A stretch of DNA of 64,000 nucleotides from Sphingomicrobium sp. XHP0239. Lineage in GTDB: Bacteria; Pseudomonadota; Alphaproteobacteria; Sphingomonadales; Sphingomonadaceae. Where the stretch lies: the NCBI RefSeq assembly GCF_039555325.1, contig NZ_CP154608.1, positions 1,798,001 through 1,862,000 on the forward strand. The letters are read 5' to 3'. Positions 1 through 10,031 of this stretch are shown one piece after another. The stretch's first letter is position 1. Each line of letters begins with the position of its first letter. The notes below the pieces were generated by a model. It saw only the letters and a program-made list of their open reading frames with translations. It had not been told where the DNA came from and did not search any database. The position numbers and the translations under genes are program-made.

Positions 1-397
1 TGCAGCCTTTGCGACCGGGACCCCCGCCGCTTTCCCGCCGCGCCCCGCGAGAAAGGATCGCCCCGACCGCCACGGTACCGCCTGGTGGATCGAGCGCGAC
101 GGAGCGATCTTCCTGGTCCGCCGTCCCGGACGCGGAATGCTGGGCGGGATGGCGGCGCTGCCCGGCAGCGACTGGCACGACGGCCCCCTTCCCCCGACCG
201 ATGCGCCGAGTATCGTCCACGGCTTCACCCATTTCACCCTCGCGCTCGCGATCGAACCGCGGGCGGAGCCGGACGCGGGGGCGGAGGGATGGTGGCAGCC
301 TTTGGACCGTCTCGACGAAGCGGGTCTGCCTACGCTTTACAAAAAGGCGATCGCTGCCATGCAGGCCGCGCATCCGCGCCTGCCGCTGACGCCTTGA
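1..397 (+). CDS. mutY: A/G-specific adenine glycosylase, C-terminal part (truncated by window edge)
   Basis: The open frame enters from the left edge (frame beginning at base 2) and stops at 395-397. The visible ~131 residues read like the C-terminal NUDIX-like, 8-oxoG-recognising domain of MutY: a PARKDRPDRHGTAWWIER stretch followed by RRPGRGMLGGMAALPGSDW. MutY removes adenine mispaired with 8-oxoguanine. The catalytic HhH and Fe-S domains lie outside the window, so activity cannot be judged. A short gap of about 55 bases separates it from the following cytochrome c gene on the same strand. Confidence 0.85.
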   Translation, partial: AAFATGTPAAFPPRPARKDRPDRHGTAWWIERDGAIFLVRRPGRGMLGGMAALPGSDWHDGPLPPTDAPSIVHGFTHFTLALAIEPRAEPDAGAEGWWQPLDRLDEAGLPTLYKKAIAAMQAAHPRLPLTP

Positions 398-452
398 AAC
401 CCCGCGCGCACCGCCCTAAAGCCACGCCAGAAACTTTCTCCCAAGGGATCGC

Positions 453-1166
453 ATGAACGACCGTCAAAACACCATCGCCGGCTGGGTACTGTTCGCCAGC
501 GTCATCGCGCTCGGCACCAGCCTCGTCGTCGGTGAAGTCTTCCACGGCGAAGAAATCGACAGCTGCGAAGAGGGCGCCACCGACGGCTACTGCCCCGCCT
601 ACGTGGCCGAAGCTTCGGCTGCCGCGGCAGGCGGCGCTGCGGAGGCGGAAGAACCGATCGCCTTCTATCTCGCGACCGCAGACGCCTCGCGCGGCGAGAC
701 GGTGTTCGCCAAGTGCACCGCCTGCCACAACGCCGCGGCGGGCGGTCCCAATGCGCTGGGCCCGAACCTCTACGGAGTGATGGGCTCCAATATCGCGAGC
801 AAGGCGGGCTTCGCCTATTCCGACGCCTTGTCGGGAATCGACGGAAGCTGGCAGTGGGATAACATGTCCGAATGGCTGCGCAGCCCGCGCGGCTTTGCGC
901 CCGGCAACAAGATGACCTTCGCGGGCCTCGGCGATCCTCAGGACCGCGCCGATCTGATGCTGTGGCTCAATCAGCAGGGTTCGAGCCTCGCCGTTCCGCC
1001 TCCGCCCGAACCGGGTGCCGAGGGCGAAGAAGCTGCCGAGGACGCGGCGACCGAGGGCGATGCCCAGACCGCGCAGGACACCAACACCGCCGAGGATCTC
1101 ACCGACACCAGTGCCGAAGGCACCGGGAGCGAGGGCGGGGTCGAGGTGCCGGAAGCCACCGAATAG
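453..1166 (+). CDS. Membrane-anchored class I cytochrome c with acidic C-terminal tail
   Basis: The 237-residue protein has one N-terminal hydrophobic anchor (about residues 8-27), an Ala-rich linker, then a class I cytochrome c domain with the haem motif CTACH at residues 88-92. The likely axial methionine is Met154 in GNKMTF. It should be an electron carrier tethered to the periplasmic face, of the CycM/cytochrome c552 type, passing electrons to a terminal oxidase. The last ~65 residues are a low-complexity tail of Glu, Ala, Thr and Pro, probably disordered and strongly negative. Two extra Cys (38 and 47) lie just after the anchor. The function of the tail is unknown. Confidence 0.88.
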   Translation: MNDRQNTIAGWVLFASVIALGTSLVVGEVFHGEEIDSCEEGATDGYCPAYVAEASAAAAGGAAEAEEPIAFYLATADASRGETVFAKCTACHNAAAGGPNALGPNLYGVMGSNIASKAGFAYSDALSGIDGSWQWDNMSEWLRSPRGFAPGNKMTFAGLGDPQDRADLMLWLNQQGSSLAVPPPPEPGAEGEEAAEDAATEGDAQTAQDTNTAEDLTDTSAEGTGSEGGVEVPEATE

Positions 1167-1270
1167 ACCGAGACGCCGACGACCGCTTCGCCGCGGACGC
1201 CGGCTGCTTCGCGCGCCCGTTTCAGCGACTTATGGTCGCGTGAACGCGATCGCTTTGTCCCCAGCGCCTA

Positions 1271-2149
1271 TCAAGCCGGGTGGTCGCACACCTCGTAGGC
1301 GTCGCAGACATGGTCCCACGCCTCCTCGGCCGTCTCGACCCAGGTGATGAGGTCGAGGTCGCGCTTGGAGATCGTGCCCTCCAGCGCCAGCGCATCGAGA
1401 TCCATCACCTTGTCCCAGAATTCGCGCTTGCCGAATACGAGCAGCGGCATCGGATGGACCTTGCCTGTCTGGATGAGCGTCAGCAGCTCGAAGAATTCGT
1501 CGAACGTCCCGAACCCGCCCGGGAACACCGCCACCGCCCGCGCGCGGATCAGGAAGTGCATCTTGCGGATCGCGAAATAGTGGAATTGAAAACTCAGTTC
1601 GGGCGTGATGTACTCGTTGGGTAGCTGCTCGTGCGGCAGGACGATGTTCAATCCGATCGATTCCTTGCCCTCGTCATGGGCGCCGCGGTTCGCCGCTTCC
1701 ATGAAGCTGGGCCCCCCGCCCGACACCACCACGAAATGCCGTTCGCCGTCCGGATCGACGGGATAGGTCGATGCGATCCGCGCCAGCTTGCGCGCTTCGT
1801 CATAATAATGCGACTTGGCGACCAGCCGCTGGGCAACCTGCCGGTCCCAATCGTTGTCCGCCGCCTCGAGCAGCGCCTGCGCCTTGGCGGGCTCGGGCAC
1901 GCGCGCCGACCCGTACATCACGAAGGTCGAGGCGATGTTCGCCTCCTGCATCAGCAGTTCGGGTTTCAGCAGCTCGAGCTGCAGCCGCACGGGCCGAAGC
2001 TCGTCGCGCAGCATGAGTTCGTGATCCTGGAAGGCGAGTTTGTACGCTTCGCTTCGCGTCTGCGGGCTCGACGGGACATGCGCCGCTGCTTCCGCATCCG
2101 ACTTGGACGTGGGAAAGACGCGTTCCTTGGGACTATGCTTCTTGTTCAT
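1271..2149 (-). CDS. TIGR00730/LOG-family Rossmann-fold protein
   Basis: This 292-residue protein carries the LOG signature PGGFGTFDEFFELLT together with SGGGPSFMEAANRGA in the phosphate-binding loop. LOG proteins hydrolyse nucleoside 5'-monophosphates (cytokinin riboside phosphates in plants, AMP-like substrates in bacteria), releasing the base and ribose 5-phosphate. The protein is about 100 residues longer than the minimal LOG fold because of an N-terminal extension, a form common in proteobacteria. It follows sdhA on the same strand by 64 bases and occupies the place where sdhB often lies. Older databases call such proteins lysine decarboxylase, which is not supported by the motifs. Confidence 0.85.
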   Translation of the reverse strand: MNKKHSPKERVFPTSKSDAEAAAHVPSSPQTRSEAYKLAFQDHELMLRDELRPVRLQLELLKPELLMQEANIASTFVMYGSARVPEPAKAQALLEAADNDWDRQVAQRLVAKSHYYDEARKLARIASTYPVDPDGERHFVVVSGGGPSFMEAANRGAHDEGKESIGLNIVLPHEQLPNEYITPELSFQFHYFAIRKMHFLIRARAVAVFPGGFGTFDEFFELLTLIQTGKVHPMPLLVFGKREFWDKVMDLDALALEGTISKRDLDLITWVETAEEAWDHVCDAYEVCDHPA

Positions 2150-2213
2150 GGGGCCGGGCGTAGCGCCATGCGCCCCGCCCGCCTAGCCCCCAGACTCCGA
2201 GCTCAGCCGAGGA

Positions 2214-4013
2214 CTAGTAGACCCGCTTCTTCGGCTCGATATAGCTGATGTCGTCGGTCAGCGTGAAATCGTGCACCGGGCGATAATCGATGGTCGTCTC
2301 GCCGCCCTTGCCGCCCCAGCCGTCGATCCAGATCAGGCTGTGCTTCATCCACTGGTCGTCCAGCCGATCGGGATAATCCTCGTGCATGTGCGCGCCGCGG
2401 CTTTCCTTGCGGTTCGCCGCCAGACCGATCGTCGCCTTGGCCTGCACCAGCAGGTTGTCCAATTCCATCGTCTCGACCAAGTCGCTGTTCCAGACGAGCC
2501 CGCGATCGGAAACGTTGACGTCGGCCATGCTGGCGTAGGTCGCGTCGATCTTCTCCACACCCTCGGCGAGGATTTCCTCGGTACGGAAAACCGCGCAGTT
2601 CGACTGCATTGTCTTTTGCATCTCGAGACGGATGTCGGCGGTGCGCCGCCCGCCGTCGGCGTGGCGGAAATGATCGAGCCGTGCGAGCGACAGGTCGGCC
2701 GCATCGTCCTTCAGCTTGGCCTGTGTGGCGCCCGGCGTCACGACCTCGGCCAGCCGCAGCCCGGTCGCGCGGCCGAAGACCACGAGATCGATCAGGCTGT
2801 TCGAGCCCAGGCGGTTGGCGCCGTGCACGCTGACGCAGGCCGCTTCACCGACCGCGAACAGACCGGGCACGACCGCATCGGGATCGCCGTCCTTCAACGT
2901 CACGACTTCGCCATGATAGTTGGTCGGGATGCCGCCCATGTTGTAATGCACGGTCGGCACCACAGGGATCGGCTTGCGGGTCAGGTCGACGCCCGCGAAG
3001 ATCTTCGCCGTTTCGGTGATTCCCGGCAGGCGCTTGGCGAGGATGTCGGCGTCGATATGGTCGAGGTGGAGGAAGATGTGATCGCCCTCCTCGCCCACGC
3101 CGCGTCCTTCGCGGATTTCCATCGCCATCGAGCGCGACACCACGTCGCGGCTGGCGAGATCCTTGGCGCTGGGGGCGTAGCGTTCCATGAACCGCTCGCC
3201 CTCGGAATTGGTGAGATAACCGCCCTCGCCGCGCGCGCCTTCGGTGATGAGCACGCCCGCACCGTAGATGCCGGTCGGGTGGAACTGGACGAACTCCATG
3301 TCCTGAAGCGGCAACCCGGCGCGAAGCACCATGGCATTGCCGTCGCCGGTGCAGGTGTGCGCCGATGTCGCGCTGTAATAGCAGCGCCCGTAGCCGCCCG
3401 TCGCCAGCACGACGGCCTGCGCCCGGTAACGGTGGATCGTCCCGGTATCGAGGTCCAGCGCGACGAGGCCGCGGCACACGCCGTCTTCCATGATGAGGTC
3501 GAGCGCGAAATATTCGATGAAGAAGTCAGCGTCGTACTTCAGGCTCTGCTGATAGAGCGTGTGGAGCATCGCATGCCCCGTCCGGTCCGCCGCCGCGCAG
3601 GTGCGCTGCGCCGCCGGACCCTCGCCCATGTTCTGCGTCATGCCGCCGAACGCGCGCTGGTAGATCTTGCCTTCCTCGGTCCGGCTGAACGGCATGCCGG
3701 CATGTTCCAGCTCGTAGACCGCCTGCGGCGCTTCGCGGCAAAGATATTCGATCGCGTCCTGATCGCCCAGCCAGTCCGACCCCTTGACGGTATCGTACAT
3801 GTGCCAGGTCCAGTGATCTGGACCCATGTTGCCGAGACTGGCGGCGATTCCGCCCTGCGCGGCGACAGTGTGGCTGCGGGTCGGGAAGACCTTCGTCACG
3901 CACGCGGTCTTGAGCCCCTTTTCCGCCGCGCCCATCGTGGCGCGCAGACCGCTGCCGCCGGCACCGACGACGACGACGTCATAGCTGTGATCGATAATCT
4001 TGTAGGAGGTCAT
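2214..4013 (-). CDS. sdhA: Succinate dehydrogenase flavoprotein subunit
   Basis: The protein is 599 residues, the usual family length. The N-terminal FAD-binding loop reads [19 protein letters not shown] and the covalent-FAD histidine lies in [11 protein letters not shown]. The active-site region [20 protein letters not shown] and the C-terminal [11 protein letters not shown] are intact. SdhA oxidises succinate to fumarate in complex II and the TCA cycle. It is the third gene of an sdhC-sdhD-sdhA block, 7 bases after sdhD. The iron-sulfur subunit gene sdhB is not next to it, since a LOG-family gene follows instead. Confidence 0.97.
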   Translation of the reverse strand: MTSYKIIDHSYDVVVVGAGGSGLRATMGAAEKGLKTACVTKVFPTRSHTVAAQGGIAASLGNMGPDHWTWHMYDTVKGSDWLGDQDAIEYLCREAPQAVYELEHAGMPFSRTEEGKIYQRAFGGMTQNMGEGPAAQRTCAAADRTGHAMLHTLYQQSLKYDADFFIEYFALDLIMEDGVCRGLVALDLDTGTIHRYRAQAVVLATGGYGRCYYSATSAHTCTGDGNAMVLRAGLPLQDMEFVQFHPTGIYGAGVLITEGARGEGGYLTNSEGERFMERYAPSAKDLASRDVVSRSMAMEIREGRGVGEEGDHIFLHLDHIDADILAKRLPGITETAKIFAGVDLTRKPIPVVPTVHYNMGGIPTNYHGEVVTLKDGDPDAVVPGLFAVGEAACVSVHGANRLGSNSLIDLVVFGRATGLRLAEVVTPGATQAKLKDDAADLSLARLDHFRHADGGRRTADIRLEMQKTMQSNCAVFRTEEILAEGVEKIDATYASMADVNVSDRGLVWNSDLVETMELDNLLVQAKATIGLAANRKESRGAHMHEDYPDRLDDQWMKHSLIWIDGWGGKGGETTIDYRPVHDFTLTDDISYIEPKKRVY

Positions 4014-4020
4014 TGGGGCG

Positions 4021-4410
4021 TCAGGCTCCGAAAGCGAGTTTGGCCAGGGCGAACAGCGCGAACGCGGCGCCCGCGATGGCGATCATGGTCATGATGAAAT
4101 GGGCGGCGACGCGATTGCCTTCGACGTGCACGTAATCGTCGACGACGACCTTCATGCCATCGAGACCGTGCACGAAGCTGACGATGACGAACAACGCCAT
4201 CGGCACCGCACCCAGCGGCTGCGACAGCCATTCGCTCACTGTATTCTTGTCGAGAGCGGGAAGCGTCAGCAGCGAGAAGACGAGCCACGCCGACAGCAAT
4301 ACCAGCGCGACGCTGGTGAACCGCTCCATCAGCCAGTGGTCGCCGCCTTCACCCGCCGACCCCAGTCCGCGAACCTTCGCCAGCGGCGTGGCGCTCTTTC
4401 CGCGAGCCAT
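4021..4410 (-). CDS. sdhD: Succinate dehydrogenase membrane anchor subunit
   Basis: This 129-residue hydrophobic protein has three predicted membrane helices (about residues 28-50, 62-84 and 104-126). The conserved SdhD features [17 protein letters not shown] and [17 protein letters not shown] are present; the latter holds the His and Asp-Tyr region used for haem b and quinone binding. With SdhC it anchors complex II in the inner membrane. It starts one base after the sdhC stop, so the two are translationally coupled. Confidence 0.92.
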   Translation of the reverse strand: MARGKSATPLAKVRGLGSAGEGGDHWLMERFTSVALVLLSAWLVFSLLTLPALDKNTVSEWLSQPLGAVPMALFVIVSFVHGLDGMKVVVDDYVHVEGNRVAAHFIMTMIAIAGAAFALFALAKLAFGA

Positions 4411-4411
4411 T

Positions 4412-4816
4412 TTAGAACACTCCCTTGAACATCGCCCAGACGAGGGCGGTGAAGAACAGCGACAGCGCGATCGTCATGATCGACCAGAACTTGTTGGTCT
4501 TGAGCTCGTAGCCCGCCCCCATGTCGAGGACGAGGTGCCGAATACCCGAGAAGGTATGCTGGAAGAACGCCCAGGTGAGACCGATCAGCACGATCTGCCC
4601 GTACCACGCGCCCGCATGCGTCTCGAAGGTCGCATAGGCATCGCCGTCGCTCGCGAGCGCGACCAGCCACCAGGTCAGCAGACCCAGGCCCGCCACGGTG
4701 AGCGCCGATCCCGTCAGGCGGTGCAGGATCGAGACCAGCATATGCGATTGCCAGCGATAGATGCTGAGGTGCGGCGACAGGGGACGATCCCGGGTCGGCG
4801 AGGTCGGCGCGTTCAT
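4412..4816 (-). CDS. sdhC: Succinate dehydrogenase cytochrome b556 subunit
   Basis: This 134-residue protein contains the SdhC family signature RPLSPHLSIYRWQSHMLVS near the N-terminus, with Ser and Arg residues for quinone binding (SILHRLTG). A second conserved segment, FSGIRHLVLDMG, carries the haem-ligand His. Three membrane helices are expected. It is the first gene of sdhCDA and is divergent from the chemoreceptor gene at 4988. The 171-base divergent gap must hold both promoters, but no clear motif was recognised in it. Confidence 0.94.
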   Translation of the reverse strand: MNAPTSPTRDRPLSPHLSIYRWQSHMLVSILHRLTGSALTVAGLGLLTWWLVALASDGDAYATFETHAGAWYGQIVLIGLTWAFFQHTFSGIRHLVLDMGAGYELKTNKFWSIMTIALSLFFTALVWAMFKGVF

Positions 4817-4987
4817 GCAGTTCCTCTCGGGGTTAAAGTGCGGGTGCCTCGTTAGGGGAGCGCGAAAAACAAGGCAAGGAGCGCGGCGAACCGATCCCGC
4901 TGACTAACCTCGCTTTAACCAGTTTCGTGGCAGGAGAGAAACCTGACCTTTGGAACCCACTCGATCACGGAACGGCAGCACCGACCC

Positions 4988-6334
4988 ATGAGCATCATGA
5001 AACACGACGATTTCACCGAGCGCTACGACCTCAAGCGGAGCCTCGCGCTGTACGATCCGGAGGGCGACCTTCCCGTCCGCGCCCGGCTGCTGTTCGATGC
5101 CATCGAAGGGGTAGAGGCCGAGATGGCGCGCGAATTCTGGCGCCGCTATTTCCTGTCGCCCGAGGTCGCCGAACAGGCGAACGAGGCGAAGATCCAGAAG
5201 CTGGCCGAGCGCATCGTCCCCTTCATCCGCCAGAAATTCACCGCGATCACTGACGACGGCTGGACCGACCAGGCCCGCGAATATGTCGACAATGCGCTGC
5301 AGAACGGCGTGTCGCTTTCCACGTTGCTCGCAGGTTTGTTCTGCGAGGTCGAGGCGGCGTATCGCGCCGTCCGCGAGGCGGCGGTATCGGAAGAGCAAAC
5401 GGTCATGTTCGCTCGCACCTTGTCCGAGATGCAGGCGATCGAGACCGACTGCTTCGTGCATTACGCCATGGCGCTGACCCGCAAGCAGGCGGATCTCGTC
5501 CAGTCGCGACAGGCGGGCGAATTCAACGACCAGGTGATGGGCGTGGTGCAGCGCTGCACCGCCGAAAGCAGCATGCTGCGCGAACGGGCGAGCAAGTCCG
5601 CGACCAGCACGCGCGGCATGCTGGGCAAGACCAGCGAGGTCGCCGCCGCCGCCGAACAGTCCGCCACTGCCATGCGCGAAGCCGCGCAGACCGCCGCGGG
5701 TCTCATCCGCGCCATCGAGGATGCGCGAAACGAGGTCGAGAACGCCGCCGACGTCGCCACCACGGCGGGCAACCAGGCCGCCGATGCGGTGGCCTCGTCC
5801 GAAGCGCTTTCGGGTCATGTCGCGACGATCGAGGAAATCCTCGGCCTCATTCGCGACATTGCGGGTCAGACCAACCTTCTCGCGCTCAACGCCACGATCG
5901 AGGCCGCGCGCGCGGGCGATGCGGGCCGCGGCTTCGCGGTCGTCGCGCAGGAAGTGAAGAGCCTTGCCAACCAGACAGCCAAGGCCACCGACGACATTAC
6001 CAGCAAGATCGCCGCCATCACCTCCGCGACGCGCGAGACGGTCGACTGCAACGCCTCGATCAAGAAGACGGTCGAGGAAGTGCAGTCGAGCGCGGTGCGT
6101 ATCCGCGAGGCGATGGAGCAGCAGGCGCAGACGGTCACCACCATTACCGCCGCGGTCGACGAAACCGCGCTGGCGGCCGATTCGATGAGCTCGACCATCG
6201 CGACGATCCGCGCCGATACCGAACATGTCGCCAAGGAGATCGACGGCGTCGAGGAAGGGTTCGATCGCTTTGCCGACGAGATCCACGCCTTCCGCGACCA
6301 GACGCAGACCTTCGTGTCGCGCTTCGCCGTCTAG
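4988..6334 (+). CDS. Soluble methyl-accepting chemotaxis protein, globin-coupled-sensor-like (copy 1)
   Basis: The 448-residue protein has no transmembrane segment, so it is a cytosolic receptor. The N-terminal ~170 residues are helical and resemble the layout of protoglobin-type sensors ([14 protein letters not shown], then a long helical region). However, the only His residues there are His6 and His158, so I see no haem proximal ligand. Residues about 200-440 form a coiled-coil signalling domain. Its kinase-contact hairpin, around residues 283-330, includes [20 protein letters not shown]. It would control CheA activity. It is followed after 28 bases by a paralogue with almost the same signalling domain. 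Confidence 0.87.
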   Translation: MSIMKHDDFTERYDLKRSLALYDPEGDLPVRARLLFDAIEGVEAEMAREFWRRYFLSPEVAEQANEAKIQKLAERIVPFIRQKFTAITDDGWTDQAREYVDNALQNGVSLSTLLAGLFCEVEAAYRAVREAAVSEEQTVMFARTLSEMQAIETDCFVHYAMALTRKQADLVQSRQAGEFNDQVMGVVQRCTAESSMLRERASKSATSTRGMLGKTSEVAAAAEQSATAMREAAQTAAGLIRAIEDARNEVENAADVATTAGNQAADAVASSEALSGHVATIEEILGLIRDIAGQTNLLALNATIEAARAGDAGRGFAVVAQEVKSLANQTAKATDDITSKIAAITSATRETVDCNASIKKTVEEVQSSAVRIREAMEQQAQTVTTITAAVDETALAADSMSSTIATIRADTEHVAKEIDGVEEGFDRFADEIHAFRDQTQTFVSRFAV

Positions 6335-6362
6335 ACGACCACGACCGATCGGAGCCTTCCCC

Positions 6363-7664
6363 ATGACCCAGATGCCCGGCAGCAGAATCAAGGCGCTGAC
6401 CCCGATCAGCGAGGAACAGGTCGCCAAGCGGGTCGATGCCTACATGGCCGACCCCGCATTCCCCGCCGCCCATGCCGAAGTCTGGCCCGCGATGGAGGGA
6501 GAGATCCTGTCGGCGGCCAACCGCCACTATGGAGACCGCGGCGAGAATTTCGTGAAGCGCCTGTTCGACCGACCCGTCGGCGAGGACTGGATCCGCGATG
6601 TCGCCCAGATCGGCATCGCCCTGTTCGGCGAGGAGGAATCGATCCCGCACTGGAATGTGCGCCGCTCGAAGATGACGATGGACATCATGTCCTCCGCCCG
6701 CCGCAAGTTCTCCGACAATCCGGCGATGATCGGCAAGATGTGCGACACGGTGCTGACCACCATGCTGTACACCGCCGACATCATCCTCGCGCAGGTGGCC
6801 GTCTGCGAAAGCCGCGAGGCGGCCGAGGAACGGACGGTCCACGGCCGCCTGTTCCAGCGCAAGGTGAAGGAAATCTCGGGGGCGGCGGGCGAAAAGGCCC
6901 AGCAGATGCTTCATCGTGCCGACGAGACCGCGACCAGCGCCCGTGGCATGTTGGGCAAGACCAGCGAAGTCGCATCGGCCGCCGAACAATCGGCGGTGGC
7001 GATGCGCGAGGCGGCCCAGACCGCGGCGGGTCTCATCCGCGCGATCGAGGATGCCCGTAGCGAGGTGGAAACCGCCGCGCAGGTCGCCACCAAGGCCGGC
7101 GACGAGGCCGCCAAGGCGGTCAAGACCAGCGAGGCGCTGTCGGGTCACGTCGCGACGATCGAGGAAATCCTCGGTCTCATCCGCGACATCGCGGGTCAGA
7201 CCAACCTCCTCGCGCTCAACGCCACCATCGAGGCAGCGCGGGCGGGCGATGCGGGGCGCGGCTTCGCAGTGGTGGCGCAGGAAGTGAAGAGCCTTGCCAA
7301 CCAGACCGCCAAGGCCACCGACGATATTGCCGCCAAAATCACCGCCATCACTGCCGCAACGCACGAGACGGTACGCTCCAACGCCTCGATCCGCGCCACC
7401 GTCGACGACGTCCAGGCCAGCGCCGATCGCATCCGCGAGGCGATGGAGCAGCAGGCCCAGACCGTCACCACCATCACGGCGGCGGTCGACGAGACTGCGC
7501 TTGCGGCGGATTCGATGTCGACGACGATCGCCTCGATCCGCGGCGAGACCGAACAGGTCGCCAGCTCGATCGGCAAGGTGAAGAGCGACTTCGACGAATT
7601 CACCGCTCAGATCGACGGCTTCTCCACGGCCAGCGCCGAATTCGCCACCAACGTCGCGGCCTGA
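6363..7664 (+). CDS. Soluble methyl-accepting chemotaxis protein, paralogue with divergent sensor (copy 2)
   Basis: The start chosen is the ATG of [10 protein letters not shown] at 6363, with a GGAG-like site just upstream; earlier in-frame codons run into the first receptor gene. The 433-residue protein has no membrane span. Its first ~170 residues share little with copy 1, though both are helical and sensor-like ([33 protein letters not shown]). From about residue 185 the two proteins are nearly identical, including the hairpin [20 protein letters not shown]. This points to tandem duplication of the signalling half with a diverged or exchanged sensor. The ligand is unknown. Confidence 0.85.
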   Translation: MTQMPGSRIKALTPISEEQVAKRVDAYMADPAFPAAHAEVWPAMEGEILSAANRHYGDRGENFVKRLFDRPVGEDWIRDVAQIGIALFGEEESIPHWNVRRSKMTMDIMSSARRKFSDNPAMIGKMCDTVLTTMLYTADIILAQVAVCESREAAEERTVHGRLFQRKVKEISGAAGEKAQQMLHRADETATSARGMLGKTSEVASAAEQSAVAMREAAQTAAGLIRAIEDARSEVETAAQVATKAGDEAAKAVKTSEALSGHVATIEEILGLIRDIAGQTNLLALNATIEAARAGDAGRGFAVVAQEVKSLANQTAKATDDIAAKITAITAATHETVRSNASIRATVDDVQASADRIREAMEQQAQTVTTITAAVDETALAADSMSTTIASIRGETEQVASSIGKVKSDFDEFTAQIDGFSTASAEFATNVAA

Positions 7665-7713
7665 TCGCGCGCCGGGCGCTTCCGATTGTCGTCACCGCGC
7701 GTTAGGGCGGGGC

Positions 7714-8424
7714 ATGAACATTCTCCTCACCGGTGCCAGCCGCGGGATCGGCGCGGCCACACTCTCGCTGCTGCGTGAACGGGGTCATACCGTCGCGGGC
7801 CAGTCCACGTCGGGCGACGACGATCTGCTCGAGGCCGACTTCACCGACCCCACCGCCGGGCGGCACCTGTGGGAAGCCGCGTTCGACCGGCTCGACGGCC
7901 GCATCGACGCTCTCGTCAACAATGCGGGCGTGTTCGAACCGGTGGAGGACAAGGCCTCGGACGAGGAATGGGACGCGGTCTGGGATCGCAGCCACCAGAT
8001 CAATCTCAAGGCCTCGGCCGATCTCTGCCGCCATGCGATCAGTCATTTCCGCAGCCGCGATGGCGACTCGCCGGGCCGCATCGTCAACGTCGCCAGCCGC
8101 GCCGCCTATCGTGGCGATTCGCCCAGGCACTGGCATTATGCCGCGGCCAAGGCGGGCATGATCGCGATGACCAAGACGATCGCACGCGGCTACGCCCGCG
8201 AAAATATTCTCGCATTCGCCGTCTGTCCGGGCTTCACCATGACCGGCATGGCGGAGGATTATCTGGAAAGCCGCGGCGGCGCGAAGTTGCTCGATGATAT
8301 TCCGCTGGGCAAGGTGGCCCAGCCCGAAGAGATCGCCGAAACGATCCGGTGGCTGGCGACCGACGCCCCGCCCAGTGCGACCGGCGCGATCATCGACGCC
8401 AACGGCGCGAGTTTCGTGCGATGA
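7714..8424 (+). CDS. SDR-family oxidoreductase
   Basis: The 236-residue protein is a classical short-chain dehydrogenase/reductase. It has the cofactor loop TGASRGIG at residues 6-13, the NNAG motif and the catalytic Ser in NVASRAA. The catalytic Tyr/Lys pair lies in HYAAAKAG and the C-terminal PGFTMTGM loop is present. It would use NAD(P)H on an alcohol or carbonyl substrate that cannot be inferred. Its stop overlaps the start of prmA by ATGA, so the two are co-translated. Confidence 0.88.
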   Translation: MNILLTGASRGIGAATLSLLRERGHTVAGQSTSGDDDLLEADFTDPTAGRHLWEAAFDRLDGRIDALVNNAGVFEPVEDKASDEEWDAVWDRSHQINLKASADLCRHAISHFRSRDGDSPGRIVNVASRAAYRGDSPRHWHYAAAKAGMIAMTKTIARGYARENILAFAVCPGFTMTGMAEDYLESRGGAKLLDDIPLGKVAQPEEIAETIRWLATDAPPSATGAIIDANGASFVR

Positions 8425-9311
8425 CCTACCGCGCCACGTCCGCCTGCACCCGCAAGGAAGCCGAACGGATCGCGGCGGAAGGCGATCTCGTCTTCGCGAT
8501 GTGCGGCGAGCAACCCGTTCTCGTCGTCGAGGAGCCCGACCCCGACGCGCCCGAACAATGGCGGCTCCACGCTTATTTCGAACATGAGCCCGAACCGCAG
8601 GCGCTCGTCATTCTGTCGCGGATGACCGAAGGAGGCGATCCTTACGTCGAGCGGCTCGACGACGAGGATTGGGTCACCCTCAGCCAGACGGGGATCGAAC
8701 CGATTCGGGCGGGCCGCTTCCACGTCCACACCCCGCGCTATCCCCCCGACGATGCCGAGGGAGTGATCGACTTCACGATCGAGGCGGGACTGGCGTTCGG
8801 GACCGGGCAGCACGCCACCACATCGGGCTGCCTCGAAGCGCTCGACCGGCTCGAAGCGGCGGGCAAGAGATTTTCCAATATCGCCGACATCGGCACCGGC
8901 ACCGGCCTCCTCGCCTTTGCCGCGCATCGCCTGTGGCCCCGTGCGAGGATCGTTGCCAGCGACATCGACCCCGTCGCAATCGAGACGGCGGAGGCCAATG
9001 CCTCGCTCAATCATATTCCCGTCGCGGAAGGCGCGGGACGTGTGCTGCTGCTCGAAGCCCGCGGCCTCGGCCACCCGCTGCTCGCGCGGCTCAAGCCGTT
9101 CGACCTCCTGATCGCGAACATTCTGGCCGGGCCGCTCGTCGATCTTGCCCCCGGCCTGTCCGGTGCGCTGGCCGATGGCGGGACGCTGGTTCTCTCCGGT
9201 CTACTCGACAGCCAGGCGGAGCGCGTCGCAGCCACCTACGCCAAACATGGCGTGACGGGAACGGAGTCGGAATTTGGAGAATGGCGAGTATTAACGCTCG
9301 AAAAAGGTTAA
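8421..9311 (+). CDS. prmA: Ribosomal protein L11 methyltransferase
   Basis: The start is set at the ATG at 8421, which overlaps the SDR stop (ATGA), giving 296 residues. The PrmA core motif FGTGQHATTSGCLEAL is followed by the SAM-binding loop IADIGTGTGLLAFAAHRL and the NILAGPLVDLAP segment containing the family NxLA/NILA motif. PrmA trimethylates ribosomal protein L11 at several lysines and the N-terminus. The protein has the expected length for alphaproteobacterial PrmA. Confidence 0.93.
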   Translation: MTYRATSACTRKEAERIAAEGDLVFAMCGEQPVLVVEEPDPDAPEQWRLHAYFEHEPEPQALVILSRMTEGGDPYVERLDDEDWVTLSQTGIEPIRAGRFHVHTPRYPPDDAEGVIDFTIEAGLAFGTGQHATTSGCLEALDRLEAAGKRFSNIADIGTGTGLLAFAAHRLWPRARIVASDIDPVAIETAEANASLNHIPVAEGAGRVLLLEARGLGHPLLARLKPFDLLIANILAGPLVDLAPGLSGALADGGTLVLSGLLDSQAERVAATYAKHGVTGTESEFGEWRVLTLEKG

Positions 9312-9401
9312 TTTTCCGCCCGAAAACTCGGTTCGTCGCACAGGGCGAACCGGTCATACGCAAAATCGGAACGGCAGCTTGCGGCGACCCGCTGGTTGGG
9401 T

Positions 9402-9995
9402 ATGACCCACGCCGCAATGACCCAATCGACTATCCAGCTCCGCAAACGCGACCGCTTCAAGCGCCTTTTCAAGCGCGCCGAAGGCGGACCGCGTCGTCGC
9501 ACACGCCTCGCGATCTACGCCAGCGTTCCCGCCATGGCGGTCGCCGGTTTCGCACCGGCCGAGCCCGTTGACGCCGGTGACATCCTTTCGCACGAACTGA
9601 CGCTTCGCTCCGGCGACGTCATGCCCGCCGACGCAGTCCCGGTCGATTTCTCGACCCTCGCGGCGGACGAGGAAGAAACCGCATCCGCGGTCGTCGATAC
9701 CGCCGCGCTGACCCCCGTGGGCGCAAGCTATTACGGCGCGCGTTTCGCGGGCCGCCCGACCGCCAATGGCGAACGGTTCGATCCGTCGGCGATGACCGCC
9801 GCGCATCGCACCCTGCCCTTCGGCACGATGGTCGAGGTGACCAATACCGCCAATGGCAAGACCGTCACCGTACGCATCAACGATCGTGGCCCCTTCCACG
9901 GAAATCGCGCCATCGACCTGTCGCGCGGCGCCGCGGAAAAGATCGGCATGATCGCCAGCGGTCACGGCACGGTCACGATCCGCACCATCAGCTAA
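9402..9995 (+). CDS. rlpA: RlpA-like double-psi beta-barrel protein (septal ring lytic transglycosylase family)
   Basis: The start is taken at the ATG at 9402 (an ATG at 9417 is also possible), giving about 197 residues. A basic N-terminus and a hydrophobic stretch ([17 protein letters not shown]) suggest a signal peptide or anchor. The C-terminal ~90 residues are the DPBB domain of Rlp[35 protein letters not shown] and [16 protein letters not shown], including the Asp of the DPBB active site. There is no SPOR domain, so it is shorter than Pseudomonas RlpA. It probably acts on peptidoglycan lacking stem peptides. Confidence 0.85.
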   Translation: MTHAAMTQSTIQLRKRDRFKRLFKRAEGGPRRRTRLAIYASVPAMAVAGFAPAEPVDAGDILSHELTLRSGDVMPADAVPVDFSTLAADEEETASAVVDTAALTPVGASYYGARFAGRPTANGERFDPSAMTAAHRTLPFGTMVEVTNTANGKTVTVRINDRGPFHGNRAIDLSRGAAEKIGMIASGHGTVTIRTIS

Positions 9996-10031
9996 GCCTC
10001 GCCAGCCGCCGCCGGATACGGCGATGCGACA

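Noticed and set aside
2271..4094. Plus-strand open frame of 607 codons opposite sdhA
   Set aside because: GC-rich antisense shadow of sdhA with no family features.
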